Shown: positions 24,204-35,839, numbered from the stretch's first letter. The stretch: 64,000 bases of DNA from Pohlia nutans (GCA_022496805.1 CM040086.1:13332501-13396500), one strand, 5' to 3'. Program-made: numbers and translations. Notes: a model not told the origin generated them from the letters alone.

Positions 24204-24317
24204 TTAAAGATCTAATTGATCACCACGTCGATATGGTAAGTAGGTGGTTACAAACAATCCATCTAAAGTTATCGGAATTAATCCTAGTACAATTCCAAAT
24301 AGCAATGCTTCAACCAT
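24204..24317 (-). CDS. petG: petG, intact open frame (cytochrome b6f subunit 5)
   Basis: A small single-span subunit that stabilises the cytochrome b6f complex. The minus-strand frame of 37 residues is complete: [18 protein letters not shown] near the start and YRRGDQLDL at the end, the standard length. Only conservative changes are seen, yet it lies in nuclear DNA without a transit peptide and is unlikely to be expressed as plastid protein. Confidence 0.9.
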   Translation of the reverse strand: MVEALLFGIVLGLIPITLDGLFVTTYLPYRRGDQLDL

Positions 24318-24439
24318 TTTTAATTCTAGTAAAATAATATTTAAGTCAAAAACTAATTATATTTATTAGTAATCCCAAATTTTACTCAAGAAATAAAATG
24401 AATCTAAATTGACCTTAAAAGTTATATTTTTATAGTTTC

Positions 24440-24535
24440 TTAGATAAGTTGTATTTCACTTAAACCAATAAATTAAACTAAATCTAGAAATAAAACGGTG
24501 AACAAAAATAGAAAATAACTGATTATAGTAAGCAT
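24440..24535 (-). pseudogene. petL: petL, one in-frame stop
   Basis: Cytochrome b6f subunit 6. The minus strand reads MLTIISYFLFLFTVLFLDLV, then TAA at codon 21, FIGLSEIQLI and the final stop. Total length is 31 codons, the family norm. Confidence 0.88.
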
Positions 24536-24792
24536 GAGAAAAATCCTTATGATAATATAACAAATTTAGTATACATCTTTTGTAAAACAATTACCTAAAT
24601 TCTTTGTTAATTAATTTTTATTAATTAAAATACTTTAGAAATTATACCTATGACATTGACTTTATTTTGTTCAATGCTTTTTTATAGTAGCAGATTTAAC
24701 TAATTTAGCCACTATTTTACTCTAGATGATTTCTATTTTTTATAAAAATTTAAGTGAAATTTCACTTGTTATATCAATAACACACAGCTTAA

Positions 24793-25880
24793 CCCCTAAA
24801 GGACCATGCTTATTCCTAAAATTTTATCACTTTCTCGTGATGCTTTTAGAAAGGCAATTGTATCTCTTGATTGGTATTCATGTAGAAAACTTCACCGTTG
24901 AAGTTCGAAAAGGACCTAGTCATGAGACTGTACATCAATTTTCAGAACAATCTACTGTATATATTACAGGATTATAAGGTTTGATCATAAGTCGATTTCT
25001 GAAAATTTTGAATAAAACCGATAGGTCATTCATTGCAAACTTTCTCATAAATTTAAAAACCATGATTAGCGTTTGAAAGTTTAAGAGCATACAAAGATGT
25101 ACTATATCTAGGTGCCCACAAAAAATGGTGTTCTAAAACTAAATACAACAACAATGATTGATTCTCAAAGATTTATGTTTGGATGAAGTAACTTGTTGGT
25201 GACTTGTTGAGCCGGTGTTTGTAATCGTTATTAATTTTTACATTGCACAAATGTTTTAAAGAATTCAAACATATATTTGGAATATTCCAAAATATTCCAA
25301 AATATTATAAAATATGTAAAAAAGAATCCAATTATTTTGAAAAGATTCCATTTAAAATATATTTAAACATTTTCCGTAATTATTTTATAGTGTTAATGAT
25401 GTAGTAATGGCAAATATATTACATATTGGACACTTTTTTTTAATTTGTTTACGAATGTGACGTCAAAGTGTGAAAACGCCTCCAAGTTGTCAACCGCCCT
25501 AACTACCATGTCCCAAGTTCACCTAGGTTGACGCACTAGTAGAAATCTTGTCTTATGTGACAAGTCTTTAATGACTCAATGTCCGGAATGACATGTCCGT
25601 AATGACACAAAGTCCCACTTTGTGTCATTACGGACATGTCATTCCGGACATTGAGTCATTAAAGACTTGTCACATAAGACAAGATTTCTACTAGTGACGT
25701 TTTAATTTTTTCCTGATGAATCAATCAACGTAATTGCAAATCTTGAAGGATTTTTGTGTTCTTGAAACGAACATTTTCAATTCTTTAGTTAACATTGAGT
25801 CAAATTTATGAGATCCAAACAAGTTATTAAAGTAATGAAATTATTCTTGGACACAATGTGTCCACCTGGTCCTTTAGGGG
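24793..25880. mobile_element. TTAA-type (piggyBac-like) element, 1088 bp, with a nested CACTA palindrome
   Basis: Ends CCCCTAAAGGACC...GGTCCTTTAGGGG with TTAA at 24789-24792 and 25881-25884. It is the longest of this family here. An open stretch around 24839-24977 (VEVRKGPSHETVHQFSEQ) is not recognised and may be captured sequence. The 163-bp palindrome at 25534 is a secondary insertion; without it the element is about 920 bp. Confidence 0.85.
25534..25696. mobile_element. CACTA-type MITE, perfect 163-bp hairpin, target duplication ACG
   Basis: It starts CACTAGTAGAAATC and ends GATTTCTACTAGTG. The two 80-bp arms are exact reverse complements around a central CCC, so the whole element is one long hairpin. 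ACG is duplicated at 25531-25533 and 25697-25699, the 3-bp duplication typical of CACTA (EnSpm) elements. The absence of arm divergence suggests recent insertion. It is nested in the TTAA element. Confidence 0.93.
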
Positions 25881-26461
25881 TTAAACTAAAAGCAATAAAA
25901 AATTTATATTTTATTAAGCAAAATAACTTTTTTTAAATTATTTGTAGTCACGGTTTTTTAATTGCATAATAGTTTTTATTAATCAATTGTTTCATAATAT
26001 ACATAATAAATACAAACTTTATTTAATTAAAAAAAAGTTGTTTTTTCATTTAGCATATAAATATATTAATTTTTGTTAAAAGTATCTATCTATATATCTA
26101 TCATCTATCTATTTATTATTTTTAATCATTACTTTTATTTTTAATTTTCTTTGCAAAACTTTAACAATTTAAATTAGTATAATATTGTAAAAAAGTTATA
26201 TATTTTACATGATAAATTAATAAACTTTTGAAAAATTTATTAAAAAATTTAAAAAAATTGAAGTTTTTGGAGATTTTTGTATTTTATTTGTCTTGTTGCA
26301 TCAAAACAACCCTAGATATACTAATTTAGTATGCTTCAAAAATACCTTTGGTATAACATTAATAATCTAACTAGGCTAAAAAATGGATTTTATTATATTT
26401 TAGAAAAAAATTAGGTTTAAATTTTTCTTCCTAGCCTTTACAAATATATATGGAGCTAAGC

Positions 26462-26713
26462 ATGTCTGGAAATATAGGAGAACACCCTTTTGCTGATATT
26501 ATTACGAGTATTTGGTATAAGGTGATCCACAGCATAACTATACCATCTTTGTTTATTGCAGGTTGGTTGTTTGTTAGTACAGGTTTGGCTTATGACATTT
26601 TTGGAAGCCCTCGGCCAAATGAATATTTTACAGAAAGCCAACAAGAACTTCCTTTAATTACTGGTCGTTTCAATTCACTAGAACAACTTGATGAATTTAC
26701 TAGATCTTTTTAG
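26462..26713 (+). CDS. psbE: psbE, open frame (cytochrome b559 alpha)
   Basis: A photosystem II haem-binding subunit. The 83-residue frame is complete with the standard start M-S-G-N. RYW at the usual haem-ligand region has become [20 protein letters not shown], keeping the haem-ligand His in VIHS. It ends QLDEFTRSF. The upstream in-frame ATG at 26450 is not the conserved start. It heads the psbE-F-L-J cluster, whose other three members are broken. Confidence 0.9.
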   Translation: MSGNIGEHPFADIITSIWYKVIHSITIPSLFIAGWLFVSTGLAYDIFGSPRPNEYFTESQQELPLITGRFNSLEQLDEFTRSF

Positions 26714-26719
26714 GTATCA

Positions 26720-26835
26720 AAGACTATAGATAGAACTTATCCAAGTTTTATAGTTAGGTGGTTGGCCGTGCCTGGACTAGCTATACCTACAATTTTTTTC
26801 TCGGATCAATATCAACAATGCAATTTATTCAACGA
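26720..26835 (+). pseudogene. psbF: psbF, no ATG and one frameshift
   Basis: Cytochrome b559 beta. The start position reads AAG, then T-I-D-R-T-Y-P and VRWLAV, where the usual VRWLAIHG haem-ligand His has become Pro. A 1-base deletion in the T-run lets [11 protein letters not shown] continue in another frame. The normal stop after Q-R is lost. Confidence 0.88.
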
Positions 26836-26873
26836 TTAATTTGAATAATAAACTTTAATTAAAATGTAAAGAT

Positions 26874-26990
26874 ATGACACAACCAAACCCAAACAAACAA
26901 AGTGTAGAATTAAATCGTACTAGCCTCTATTGGGGTTTATTATTGATTTTTGTATTAGTTGTTTAATTTTCTAATTATTTCTTTAATTAA
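26874..26990 (+). pseudogene. psbL: psbL, one in-frame stop
   Basis: A photosystem II small subunit of 38 codons: [20 protein letters not shown], then [12 protein letters not shown] at codon 31, and FSNYFFN-stop. The stop replaces a Leu codon. The start is a normal ATG. Confidence 0.9.
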
Positions 26991-27099
26991 TTAGAACAGA
27001 AATTTCTTTGCCTTATTTGGAACGAATTTAAATTCTTTTCCCTTTCTAGAATCAATGATAACATTACAACATTTAGCAGTAAATTGTAGTAAAAATCTA

Positions 27100-27222
27100 A
27101 CAGCAAATACCACTGAAAGAATTCCTTTATAATTAATAGGTACTATAGCTGGTACTCTTGTAATTGGTTTAGTAGGTATCTTTTTTCATGGCTCATACTC
27201 AGGATTAGGTTCATCTTTATAA
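27100..27222 (+). pseudogene. psbJ: psbJ, start lost and Trp-to-stop
   Basis: A photosystem II small subunit, 40 codons. The start position reads ACA, then A-N-T-T-E-R-I-P-L, TAA where Trp is expected, L-I-G-T-I-A-G, and FFHGSYSGLGSSL-stop. The length is standard. Confidence 0.9.
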
Positions 27223-28205
27223 AAATTAACGTTTTGAACCTATATAGAAAATTATTCGTAAAAAAAATATTGTAAGAGAGAATTAATAAAAAATTCATTG
27301 AACAAAATTTTTTAAACATTTTGTTACTTAAATAATAATAATATTGAAAAGATGTTATGAAATTTTATTGCATAAAATTTTATAATATCTTTTCGATTTA
27401 GTAAAGCAATAACTAATTTTTTTTATTCTAAATTTCTTTAATAATAAAATATTAAAATAAATATTATATTAAATAAAAAATATTACATGTGTATTTTTTA
27501 TTTACATTTTAAAAATGTAATTAAAAAATGAAGTTTGTTTTTCAAAACGAGTCATTTTTTTAAGTTTAATCAAAAACTCTATTAAATTTTCACAATAAGC
27601 AATATGAGCCATTTTTATGTTTAATTCATCAGCTTTCCATTTTTTATAAGATACAATTAATTTAAGAACCAAATACAAAAAGGATTTTTTTGGTGATTTT
27701 CTACTTTTACTTTTATATATACATTTATTATATTTTTTAACACCTCATTTTCTGTGGATAAATTAATTTTTTTGACTAATAAATGAATGTGATCAGTAAT
27801 ATATTTTTCAATATAAAAATTTCTTTCTAGTATAGAGCAAATTTTCATTTTTTGATTTTTTTAATTATAAAAAAATTATTACAGTATATTTTATTAAATA
27901 AATTATGAAAAAAAAAAAGTTAGACAATTTAGATGTGTTTATTAATACTTGTCGAGTTAATTTCTTTAAATAATTGAATTTTAATGTATATCCATGATAA
28001 TTTAAAATTTAAAATTTCTTTTAATAAAGGAAAAAGATAATAATATTTAAAATATTCAATTTCTAAAGAAATTATTATCTTATTATAAAAACATTAGAAC
28101 CCTTAATTTTATTTCATTACAATAACCATCCATAATAGAAGTTTTTTATATTAATCAAACGCTTTAATTTTATTTAATTTTTTAATTCTAGAATTAAAAA
28201 TTCAT
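27223..28205. other. AT-rich plastid spacer (psbJ-petA)
   Basis: No known plastid gene is recognised. A 63-codon minus-strand open frame at 27657-27848 (start MKICSILERNFYIEKYITD) may be part of a lineage-specific plastid frame that continues in another phase towards 27525, but nothing supports a function. Confidence 0.5.
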
Positions 28206-29120
28206 TTATGCTAATTGAACTTTTTCAAATTGTTTCTTTTTAAGTACTAAAAACGTTTGTGCTAATATAACAGATGCGAAGAATACTAAAAGACCTTGAA
28301 CGCGTAATTGATCTTGAAGTACAATTTCTGCATCTCCCTGACCAAAACCGCCCACATTAGGATTATTTGTTAAAGGTTGATCTACTTTAATTAATTCACC
28401 TTCTGAAATAATAAGTTCGGTTCCAAAAGGCACAATGTCTACAACTTGACGACCATCTTAGCTCTCAATAGTTATTTCATAGCCACCTTTTTCATCAAGT
28501 AAAAATTTACTTACTTTACATGTAGTTGATGAGTTATAAATAGTGTTATTACTCTTACTACCATCCGGATAAATTTGTCCTCTTCCTCTATTAGCACCTA
28601 AGTATATAGGATATTTTAGAAAATTTGTTTCTTTGTTAACAGCAAGATCTAGTGAAAGAATAGGAAATACAATTTCAATATATTTTTTTCCCGGAACAGG
28701 ACCTATTACAATAATATTTTTTTAATCAAAACTGTAAGGTTGAAAATAAAGATTGCTTATTTTCTCCTTCATTTCTGGAGGAATACGATCTGAAGGTGCT
28801 AATTCAAACCTTTTGGGTAAAATAAGCACAACTCCTACATTTAATGCTCCTTTTTTACCATTAGCAAGAGCTTGTTTTATTTGTGTATCATAAGGATTGA
28901 ATTTTGACAACAGCTTCAAATATAGTATATGGCAATATAGATTGAGGAACTTCAATATCCACAAGTTTTTTAGGCAAATGACAATTACCACATACAATAC
29001 GACCTGTTGCTTCTTGAGGGTCTTGATATGCTTGTTGTGCAAAATCGGATATGCTTCGGAAATTGATGGCCAAACCATATGTATGGTCATTAGGATTATG
29101 ATCAAAACCGATTGAATCAC
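28206..29120 (-). pseudogene. petA: petA (cytochrome f), frameshifts and stops
   Basis: The haem c subunit of the cytochrome b6f complex. On the minus strand the signal region [15 protein letters not shown]...ISEAYPI is in one frame, the [17 protein letters not shown] and haem-binding C-G-N-C-H part in a second, and [20 protein letters not shown] back in the first. The two shifts (about 29045 and 28900) compensate each other. Stops follow at about 28722 (before the KNI(I)[10 protein letters not shown] segment) and near 28458 (before [12 protein letters not shown]). The C-terminal membrane anchor with [13 protein letters not shown] is intact. Confidence 0.92.
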
Positions 29121-29349
29121 ACATTTTTTATCTAGCGACTAATATTTTTGTTTTGCATAGTTTACTTACTCTCTTTCAAAAAAATCATGAGTAGGATACT
29201 TAGCTAAATTAGTGATCTTTATTTATAATTATGCCCATTATAATAATAATGAAGATCATAAATTAAAAGTATTCTACTGTATATTAATATCTAAAAAGAC
29301 TAATTAATAATTAACTAATTATTTTATAAATCGAAACTTTAGTTTTTAT

Positions 29350-30210
29350 TTATTCATTATGATAAGTTGCTACGATAGGAGATATACGATTTGAATGACA
29401 AAAATTCCAATATTTAAAAACAATATCTAAAATAATTGGAAAAGTTGAAACGAAACAAGATATTATATGTTTATTATGGACAAATCCCAACTGATCTAAA
29501 AAAGAACCTATAACTATTTCCCAACCAAGAGGTGAATGGAATCCAATACATAAATCTATTAATAAAAGAATATAAAAAGCTTTCATTGTGTCAGTGAAAC
29601 CATAAAATAATCCTTGAATCGAAGAATTTAAAATAGATAATCTTTGTTTACCTAAAATAAAAACCGCGCTTAAAATAATAAAGTAAATAATATCTGTAAA
29701 TAGTTGTAGAAGAGTATTTAAACTATTTTCATTATATGCTTTAACTAATTGAATTTTTTTTGATGAATTTCTATATTAAGATTGTGTGATTGTATTTCTT
29801 TCAAGGAATTTATCATTATTTTATCTAACCAAATGAGTTTATCGATTCTTTGAAGTCGTTTCAATGCTATTTCTTGTTGAAAAGAATTAAGAAAACTTTG
29901 AAATTGATAAGTATTCCACCAGTTTTTGAGCCAAGGTTCTAAAAACCAAAACTTAAAAAAAAATGGAAAATCCCCAAGAAAGAAAAAATAAAAATAGCAT
30001 ATATTGTAAAGAAGCCAATGCCTCATAATGAGCTATTCGAAAATCTTGAAGAACTAATGAAGTTGATTGTCCTGTTAATTCCACTTGAAATCCAGATAAA
30101 GTACAAGTTATCGAGTGGAGTACAAGACCGATAGATTCATAACCTGTTGTTGTAAAATTAATTTTTTTTAAATCTTCAAAATATAAAGTCTTTCTCATTT
30201 TTTTTCTCAA
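29350..30210 (-). pseudogene. cemA: cemA (ycf10), frameshifted
   Basis: A plastid envelope membrane protein linked to proton and inorganic carbon uptake. The minus strand gives three consecutive pieces in different frames: [10 protein letters not shown]...[15 protein letters not shown], then FLEPWLKNWWNTYQFQSFLN...[10 protein letters not shown], then [16 protein letters not shown] and [17 protein letters not shown]. The order and spacing are normal, and the position between petA and ycf4 is canonical. Confidence 0.9.
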
Positions 30211-30588
30211 AAGGAAAAAAAAGAAAAAGAATAATAATGCTTCTATGTATCTAAGTCATTTAAACTAGCTTCAATCCAAGCTTATTTTATATTCATTTGT
30301 TTAATTGTTTTTTACCACGTTAGTTGAAATAAAAGAAGTTTTAACTTGAATAAATTTTTATTTACAGTTAATTTTAGTTTTGTTTAATTTATTTTTAATT
30401 TTCTTGACAAAATTTCTAGGTGAAAAAAAGAAATATATATTTTTCCAAAAAGGAAAAAAAGAAAACTGCGGAAATATTACAAATTGTTGGATAAACTTAA
30501 TAAAAATTAAATAATAATAACTAATTTAATGAAAAAAAGAATTAATTTGTTTTGATGTAATTAAGAATAAATTATGTATGACGCTTAA

Positions 30589-31157
30589 CCCCTAACTACC
30601 CAACCATGCATATTTTGCTTGATGTACAAATTTCATCCGCAGTTTCTCATCCATCACTCACTTTTTGAAGTGTGATTTTTTTACTGAATTTTTTATGGGA
30701 AGTTAGCTTCATGTATGTGTGATCCGATTAAAAAGTAAGCAATTTTTGAAAAAATTATGCCTCATTTTGTGTTGCGGTGTTTCACCCAAAATTTTGAAAA
30801 TTTTAGTCTAAAAGTGTTCTTGAAAAAATAAACTCATAAAATCAAGCATCCAAAAAATCTCCAAAAATCACTACACCTAGAGTACTATTTTATAAGCCAT
30901 CAAAACAAATTTCATCCCCATATTGTTAATATCTTATTCGTTATCGAATTACAAAATAATTTTTTATTTTATGTTTCAAAATTTATAGAAAAATATCAGT
31001 GATAGCAATCAGAGATCTAACCGTATAGATTGAATCTAAATTTCAAAATGTATAACTTTTATTTATACATCAAGTTCCAAATATTCATGTTAGTTGTATT
31101 TTATAATGCATCTTTGCAAAACTGCCCAAATTGGACATAGGTGAGGACGTTTAGGGG
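30589..31157. mobile_element. TTAA-type (piggyBac-like) MITE, subfamily B, between cemA and ycf4
   Basis: A 569-bp element with ends CCCCTAACTACCC...GGACGTTTAGGGG and TTAA at 30585-30588 and 31158-31161. It is homologous to 1112-1480 and, more weakly, to the rpl20 MITE. It is non-coding. Confidence 0.88.
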
Positions 31158-31522
31158 TTAAAGAAAATAAACTATTTTTATATTCTACAGGACTACAGTA
31201 GATAACAAATACACAGTTATTTAAATTTGTATTTATATATATTATTATGGCTTGCCAAGACTGTCTTGAAAATATATATTTATTTTTATAAGAAAGATAA
31301 TATTTTTTTATATGTTGTATCTTTTTGTTTTTTTATAAGCTCTTTCTAAAGAAAGGTACGGAGTTTTTGATAACCAAAATAAAATTGCGCGAAATAAGAT
31401 TTCATAAATACTATTTAAAATTCACTAAAACAAAAAAATAATTATTAAAGTCTTTTTTATTATATATTAATTAGATAAATTAAAATCTTTTTTAAACTTT
31501 TTTTTTTTTTTTTTTTTCAAAT

Positions 31523-31895
31523 TTAAAGTCCTTCTATAGATACATGTAGAAATCGAGCTAACTCAACAGCTTTTTCTTCTATTTCTCTTAAAGTTAATTT
31601 TTCCCCAAATCGTGTTAAAGGAATATCTTGTTGACCTTTTCTTTTTATATAAAGAACACTCCGAGGATAAATGCCTTCTTGAACTTTCATACGTATTCCT
31701 TGTATATCTTTCATAAACAAATTGATATAAATACGCTGATTTTCTCTGTGAAATCCCCAACAAAATAAAGAAACAACTTTTTCTTTTTTTATCAAATTTA
31801 ATATTACCACTATCTACATTCCATAAAATCGTGCACCATAAATAGAAACTAAGAAATAAACCGGCAATAAATAAATATTATACACAAAATGTAAA
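31523..31895 (-). pseudogene. ycf4: ycf4 C-terminal part, truncated at the plastid-plastid junction
   Basis: A photosystem I assembly factor. The minus strand reads [18 protein letters not shown], then after a one-base shift in an A-run [31 protein letters not shown] and [23 protein letters not shown]. The N-terminal half is missing. Upstream of about 31895 the sequence changes to an AT-rich linker and then matK in the opposite orientation. Confidence 0.88.
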
Positions 31896-31949
31896 ACATA
31901 TAATATTATATAAATAATTTTTAATTTTTAATTTTTAATTTTTATTGTA

Positions 31950-33000
31950 TGCTCTAAAATTTATTCATCTAGAACTTCTAATCCGAATTCTTCGTTGCCG
32001 CATACAAGATGCTTCTTTTTCTCATTTATTACGATTATTATTTCATAAAAATAAAAAATTAATTACTTTAAATACAATTGTATTTTTTTCTCAAAATGAA
32101 ATGACTAGATTATCCATATTTTTATGGCATTGCTATATTCGTGAACTATATTATTTTTTAATTAATCAATGGAAAGTCTTAAATTATTTTAAATCCTTAT
32201 CATATTTGACTTTACTAGATAAAACATATTGTATTAAAAAAATTAAGCATATTATTAATGATCCGTTATGAATGAAATTACAACTTTTTTTGTAATAAAA
32301 AAAAAAGTCTTCTTATTATGTAAGATATGATAATAATTATATTCTAGTAATAAAAAGTTCGAATTATTTAGCAGTAAAATGGAGTTTTTTAATTTTTAAA
32401 GTATGGTGTTATTATTTTTATTATTTCTTTAAATCTTATAGAATAAGCATAAAAAATTATCTAAAAACTATTTTTTTCTTCTTTAGGTTATCTTTTTAGT
32501 ATTCAAATAAAAAACATTTTAGTTGAAATTAAAATGTTAGATTATTTTTAAAAAGAATAAATTATAAAAAAAAGAACTTTATTCTATTACTCCAATATGA
32601 TCTTTAATTGAATTGTTAGCTAAAGAAAAAAATTGTGATATTTTAGGGCATCCAATAAGTAAATTAGCTTGCACTGCTTAAACAAGTGACAAAACTTTTA
32701 ATCGTTTTGATCAAGTTTGGAAAAAAAAAATTATTACTACAGTGGCTGCAAAATTTAAAGAAAACTTATTTGACTTGCAAACATAAAAGCACTATACGTT
32801 ATGTTTGGAAAAAAAATGGTTCAAATTTTTTTGCAAAATCTTTTTAAAAAAAAAAACAAGAGTTAATTAATTTAAAATTCCTTAAGCTATATCCTTCTAT
32901 GAAAAAAATTTGGTACCTTGATATTGTCCAAATAAATTATTTAGCGAAACTACTACAAAAAAATACTAATAATAAATGAGAAAATCTAAATTAATTAAAG
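31950..33000 (+). pseudogene. matK: matK (trnK intron maturase), 5'-truncated, many stops
   Basis: A group II intron maturase. An open stretch keeps KFIHLELLIRILRCRIQDAS and HLLRLLFHKNKK, typical of the middle of MatK. Beyond 32271 similarity continues through stops: SLGYLFSIQIKNILVEIKML near 32480-32550, IPLIWSLI-like text with the AKEKNCDILGHPISKLA motif near 32620-32670, and the domain X region FDQVWKK near 32700 followed by a decayed tail. The first roughly 150 codons are absent. Confidence 0.85.
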
Positions 33001-33080
33001 TAATTGTTAATAAAACTATTTACTTTAATAATAATTAAAAAATTATTCACAAAAATTTTAAGAGAAGAAAATGACTACAT

Positions 33081-33212
33081 AGAAAAAGTCGTGTGCAATA
33101 AAAATTGCAAGCACGGTTTGGGAAGAGGTGTTTTTCTTTTTATTTAAAGAAATAAAACTAAATTCATCCACTTTCATCTGATGAGTTCTGGGTTTGAGCC
33201 CTGGGCAAGCCA
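33081..33212 (+). pseudogene. trnK-UUU: trnK-UUU intron 3' end (domain V) and 3' exon
   Basis: The hairpin GTCGTGTGCAATAAAAATTGCAAGCACGGTT (33088-33118) is group II domain V of the trnK intron. It is followed by the 3' half of trnK at 33176-33212 (GAGTTCTGGGTTTGAGCCC in the T arm). The 5' half-tRNA is not present because matK is truncated. Orientation matches psbA downstream. Confidence 0.85.
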
Positions 33213-33402
33213 TTTTAGTTTAGTTTAAACTAGGGCTACGCGTTGCTGCGCACAACCATCGACGAATTAAACTTCTTAAATGAATATTATAGAATTTGTA
33301 ATTGGTGTTTATCTTAAAGAGTTCTATACCCTTTAAAGTATAAAAGATGTTTGTTTGTATTGTTATTCATTTCTAAGAGTTGATTTTATAGTGATTAATT
33401 AA

Positions 33403-33621
33403 TTAAATAATTTTAGGAAATGGACTTAAGTAGTTATGAGTGAGAAAATCCCTTAAATGTTGCCTCATTAATGGAAAATTGTATATTGAGTTTTCTGGTG
33501 ATATATTGAATGCAATGTCAGTAGCGTAGGCTATTGTGAATAAGCCACATGATACTAAATCGGGTTGTTGCATCACATTAGCATATTTATACCGCAATTG
33601 GAAACCAAGTTTACTTGGCAA
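33403..33621 (-). pseudogene. Ulp1-like cysteine protease C-terminal fragment
   Basis: The 72-codon minus-strand frame contains QQPDLVSCGLFTIAYATDIAF followed later by MRQHL. It resembles the catalytic Cys region (D-C-G-L-F-A-I-A) of Ulp1/SENP-like peptidases that are often carried by plant and animal transposons. Here the Asp before Cys is replaced (V-S-C-G). The His and Asp parts of the catalytic triad are not seen upstream, so it is a fragment. Confidence 0.5.
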
Positions 33622-34417
33622 TCTTTACTATATTACTTGAAATCTAGTTAAAATTAGAAACCAAGATTACTTGGCAATAGCATGGTAGTCCCAAAATTCA
33701 TGGAATACAAATGGCATTCCCTAATTACTTTAGTTTTCAAAAGGGTGCTCCATTGCACTGCTATGTTTTTGAGGAATTTAATGACTGCATTTTTAATTCA
33801 TGTATATACACTTTATTTCTATTAACTTATATCAATGTCTTGCCCTGGATTGTAATCTATCAATGTATGTTGTATAGAAGGGGGAACTAAGCTAAATCTT
33901 TTTGTTGATGGATGATAGTAATATCTGTAGAAATACAAACATAGACATCAATTTATAAATCACACAATTACAATTTCTATGTATATGTATATATGTATGT
34001 ATGTATGAACATGTATTTTACTATAAAAGGTTCAAGATACTTATATGAAATGTGAATATTTTAAATTTTGAACACGTCAATTTGATACTACAAATTTTTT
34101 TTGAATTATAAACATATGTATATATGTATATATATAATTATTTTTATCGCATTTGTGCGGTAAGGCGGTGAAAATAAAGTGCCAGCTCCTTCAACATGCT
34201 TGCAGGTGCCAAATGTAGGTCCGGAAATGCTGGGATTACTGGATCACGCTGTTACACGACAACATAGTTTTATGCATGGTCAGTCACTCCCTATACTACC
34301 TGATGAAACAATCACACGAGTATGTTGGGTAACGAGGTACCTCATTATAGATGATACCCTTATGAACCACAGATTGACATTCTAATACCAAATTTCCTTG
34401 AGTTGTCAACTCATCAA

Positions 34418-34640
34418 CCCCTAAAGGACCAAGGATTCATGGTTTTAGAATGATAAATTCAATTGATCATATTGTGAAGAACACAATTCAGATGAGACCA
34501 AATTTTATATCACCGGAATCAGTGAAGAACATTGTATGTGTTGGTCAAACAACAGATCTATTTGAACAAAAAGAAGTCCACATAAAACCTACTCAAAACT
34601 GCTAAGAAAACATGAGGCCCATTTTGGGCTTCTTGGTCCT
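34418..34640. mobile_element. Short TTAA-type MITE, subfamily C
   Basis: The left end is TCAA-CCCCTAAAGGACCAAGG and the right end is TTGGTCCTTTAGGTGAA. It is homologous in reverse complement to 4363-4576. The terminal tetranucleotides are decayed from TTAA. Confidence 0.7.
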
Positions 34641-34806
34641 TTAGGTGAAGTGGTACTACAATGAGTACTGAGAGTTATGCAAGAATTTAAGAAGATGCAC
34701 GCCCTGGAACTTGCTAAAGTGCTTAAACGTTACACATCTTGATACAATGTATTCCAACACATCATGATGGCTCCAAAATGCAAAGAACATAAATAAAGAA
34801 GAGAAC

Positions 34807-35373
34807 CTTGAATGTATTCATGAGACGGGAGATCTTAATCTTCTTAAAGATGGATTCGCCTTCTTTTTCACCAGAAGTCGCAAGGACAACAAGGACCGGC
34901 AACACTCGTAAGAGGGAATGGCGCTCCGAATACAGTAACACACGGTCAGACTCTAAACACTCTAGAGTGAAGAGAATGAGCACTTGAATAATGTCCTCCA
35001 CCCTGAAAAATAAAAACTATTAATCACCAACCAAGGCGTTAATATACATGAGCTACTGCATATTAAGACGATAGAGCATACCCATTCACTCGGAAAATCT
35101 CTTGCTGCAGGTTCAATAATATTGTCCATCGTGTGCTCAAAAAAATCTGTAAAACAATACAAATGAAAAACAGTACTCAAAAGCTTTTCTTTTTTCGTCG
35201 TGATATCATTAGTATTAGAAACAACTCCCATATCTACATTCACAACATCGAATAGTAGAAAATGTCAATCACAAAGTTTGAGACAAAGCTCAGAGTGCCA
35301 ACCTGAAGATCGTCTAGTTCCTCATGCATTTGTTCAGTATCTGGCCAATTGATCCTGATTTGAGTGAAGGTCC
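34807..35373 (-). pseudogene. PIR/SRA1 (CYFIP-type WAVE complex subunit), three consecutive exons
   Basis: Three minus-strand exons with GT-AG borders and matching phase: 35303-35373 (TFTQIRINWPDTEQMHEELD), 35082-35147 (IFLSTRWTILLNL, then EIFRVN) and 34807-35002 (VEDIIQVLILFTLECLE, then LLRVLPVLVVLATSGEKE and RLMNTFK). Together they match one internal part of the plant SRA1/PIR121 protein, which activates Arp2/3-dependent actin assembly through the WAVE/SCAR complex. There are no stops or frameshifts in these exons, but no further exons were recognised on either side, so this is a partial gene copy. The family is called from remembered motifs. Confidence 0.72.
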
Positions 35374-35839
35374 TGAATAATAACATGCAAACTTGTCATT
35401 CAGAATCCCCTACACTTCTAAATTGCTTTTAAGGCATATGAGGAAACTATAATTGCTAGTCAGAGATTTGCTCACTTGCTTTTATATAGACTAATGTACC
35501 TCTTGTACCAAGAAAAATCAAGAGCCTCAAACATTTTAAAAAAACAAAAAGTCAACCCTCTCTAATTGCACTGCCTCAGAAGTCGAAACCCTAAATGAAC
35601 CGATACAGAAAAAATAAAATTCAGCCACTTCGAATCATTAGGGTTTCGCAATGTGTGAAATTTCGAAAACTCCCGATGATCTTCCATTCACCTTGCGCTT
35701 GAGATGCTCTTTGAGGATGCCGGAGACTTCGCCGATCTCGCCATGGGTTGATGGGTGGAGACAGAGACAGACTTCCGAAGCTCCTGGACGCTCGATAATT
35801 GTGATCAAGCTCTCAAACATTGAAAGACAGTTGCAGCAC

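Noticed and set aside
26720..27222. Non-ATG starts of psbF and psbJ as RNA-edited initiation codons
   Set aside because: Start positions read AAG and ACA, not the ACG that C-to-U editing would repair, and both genes have further lesions.
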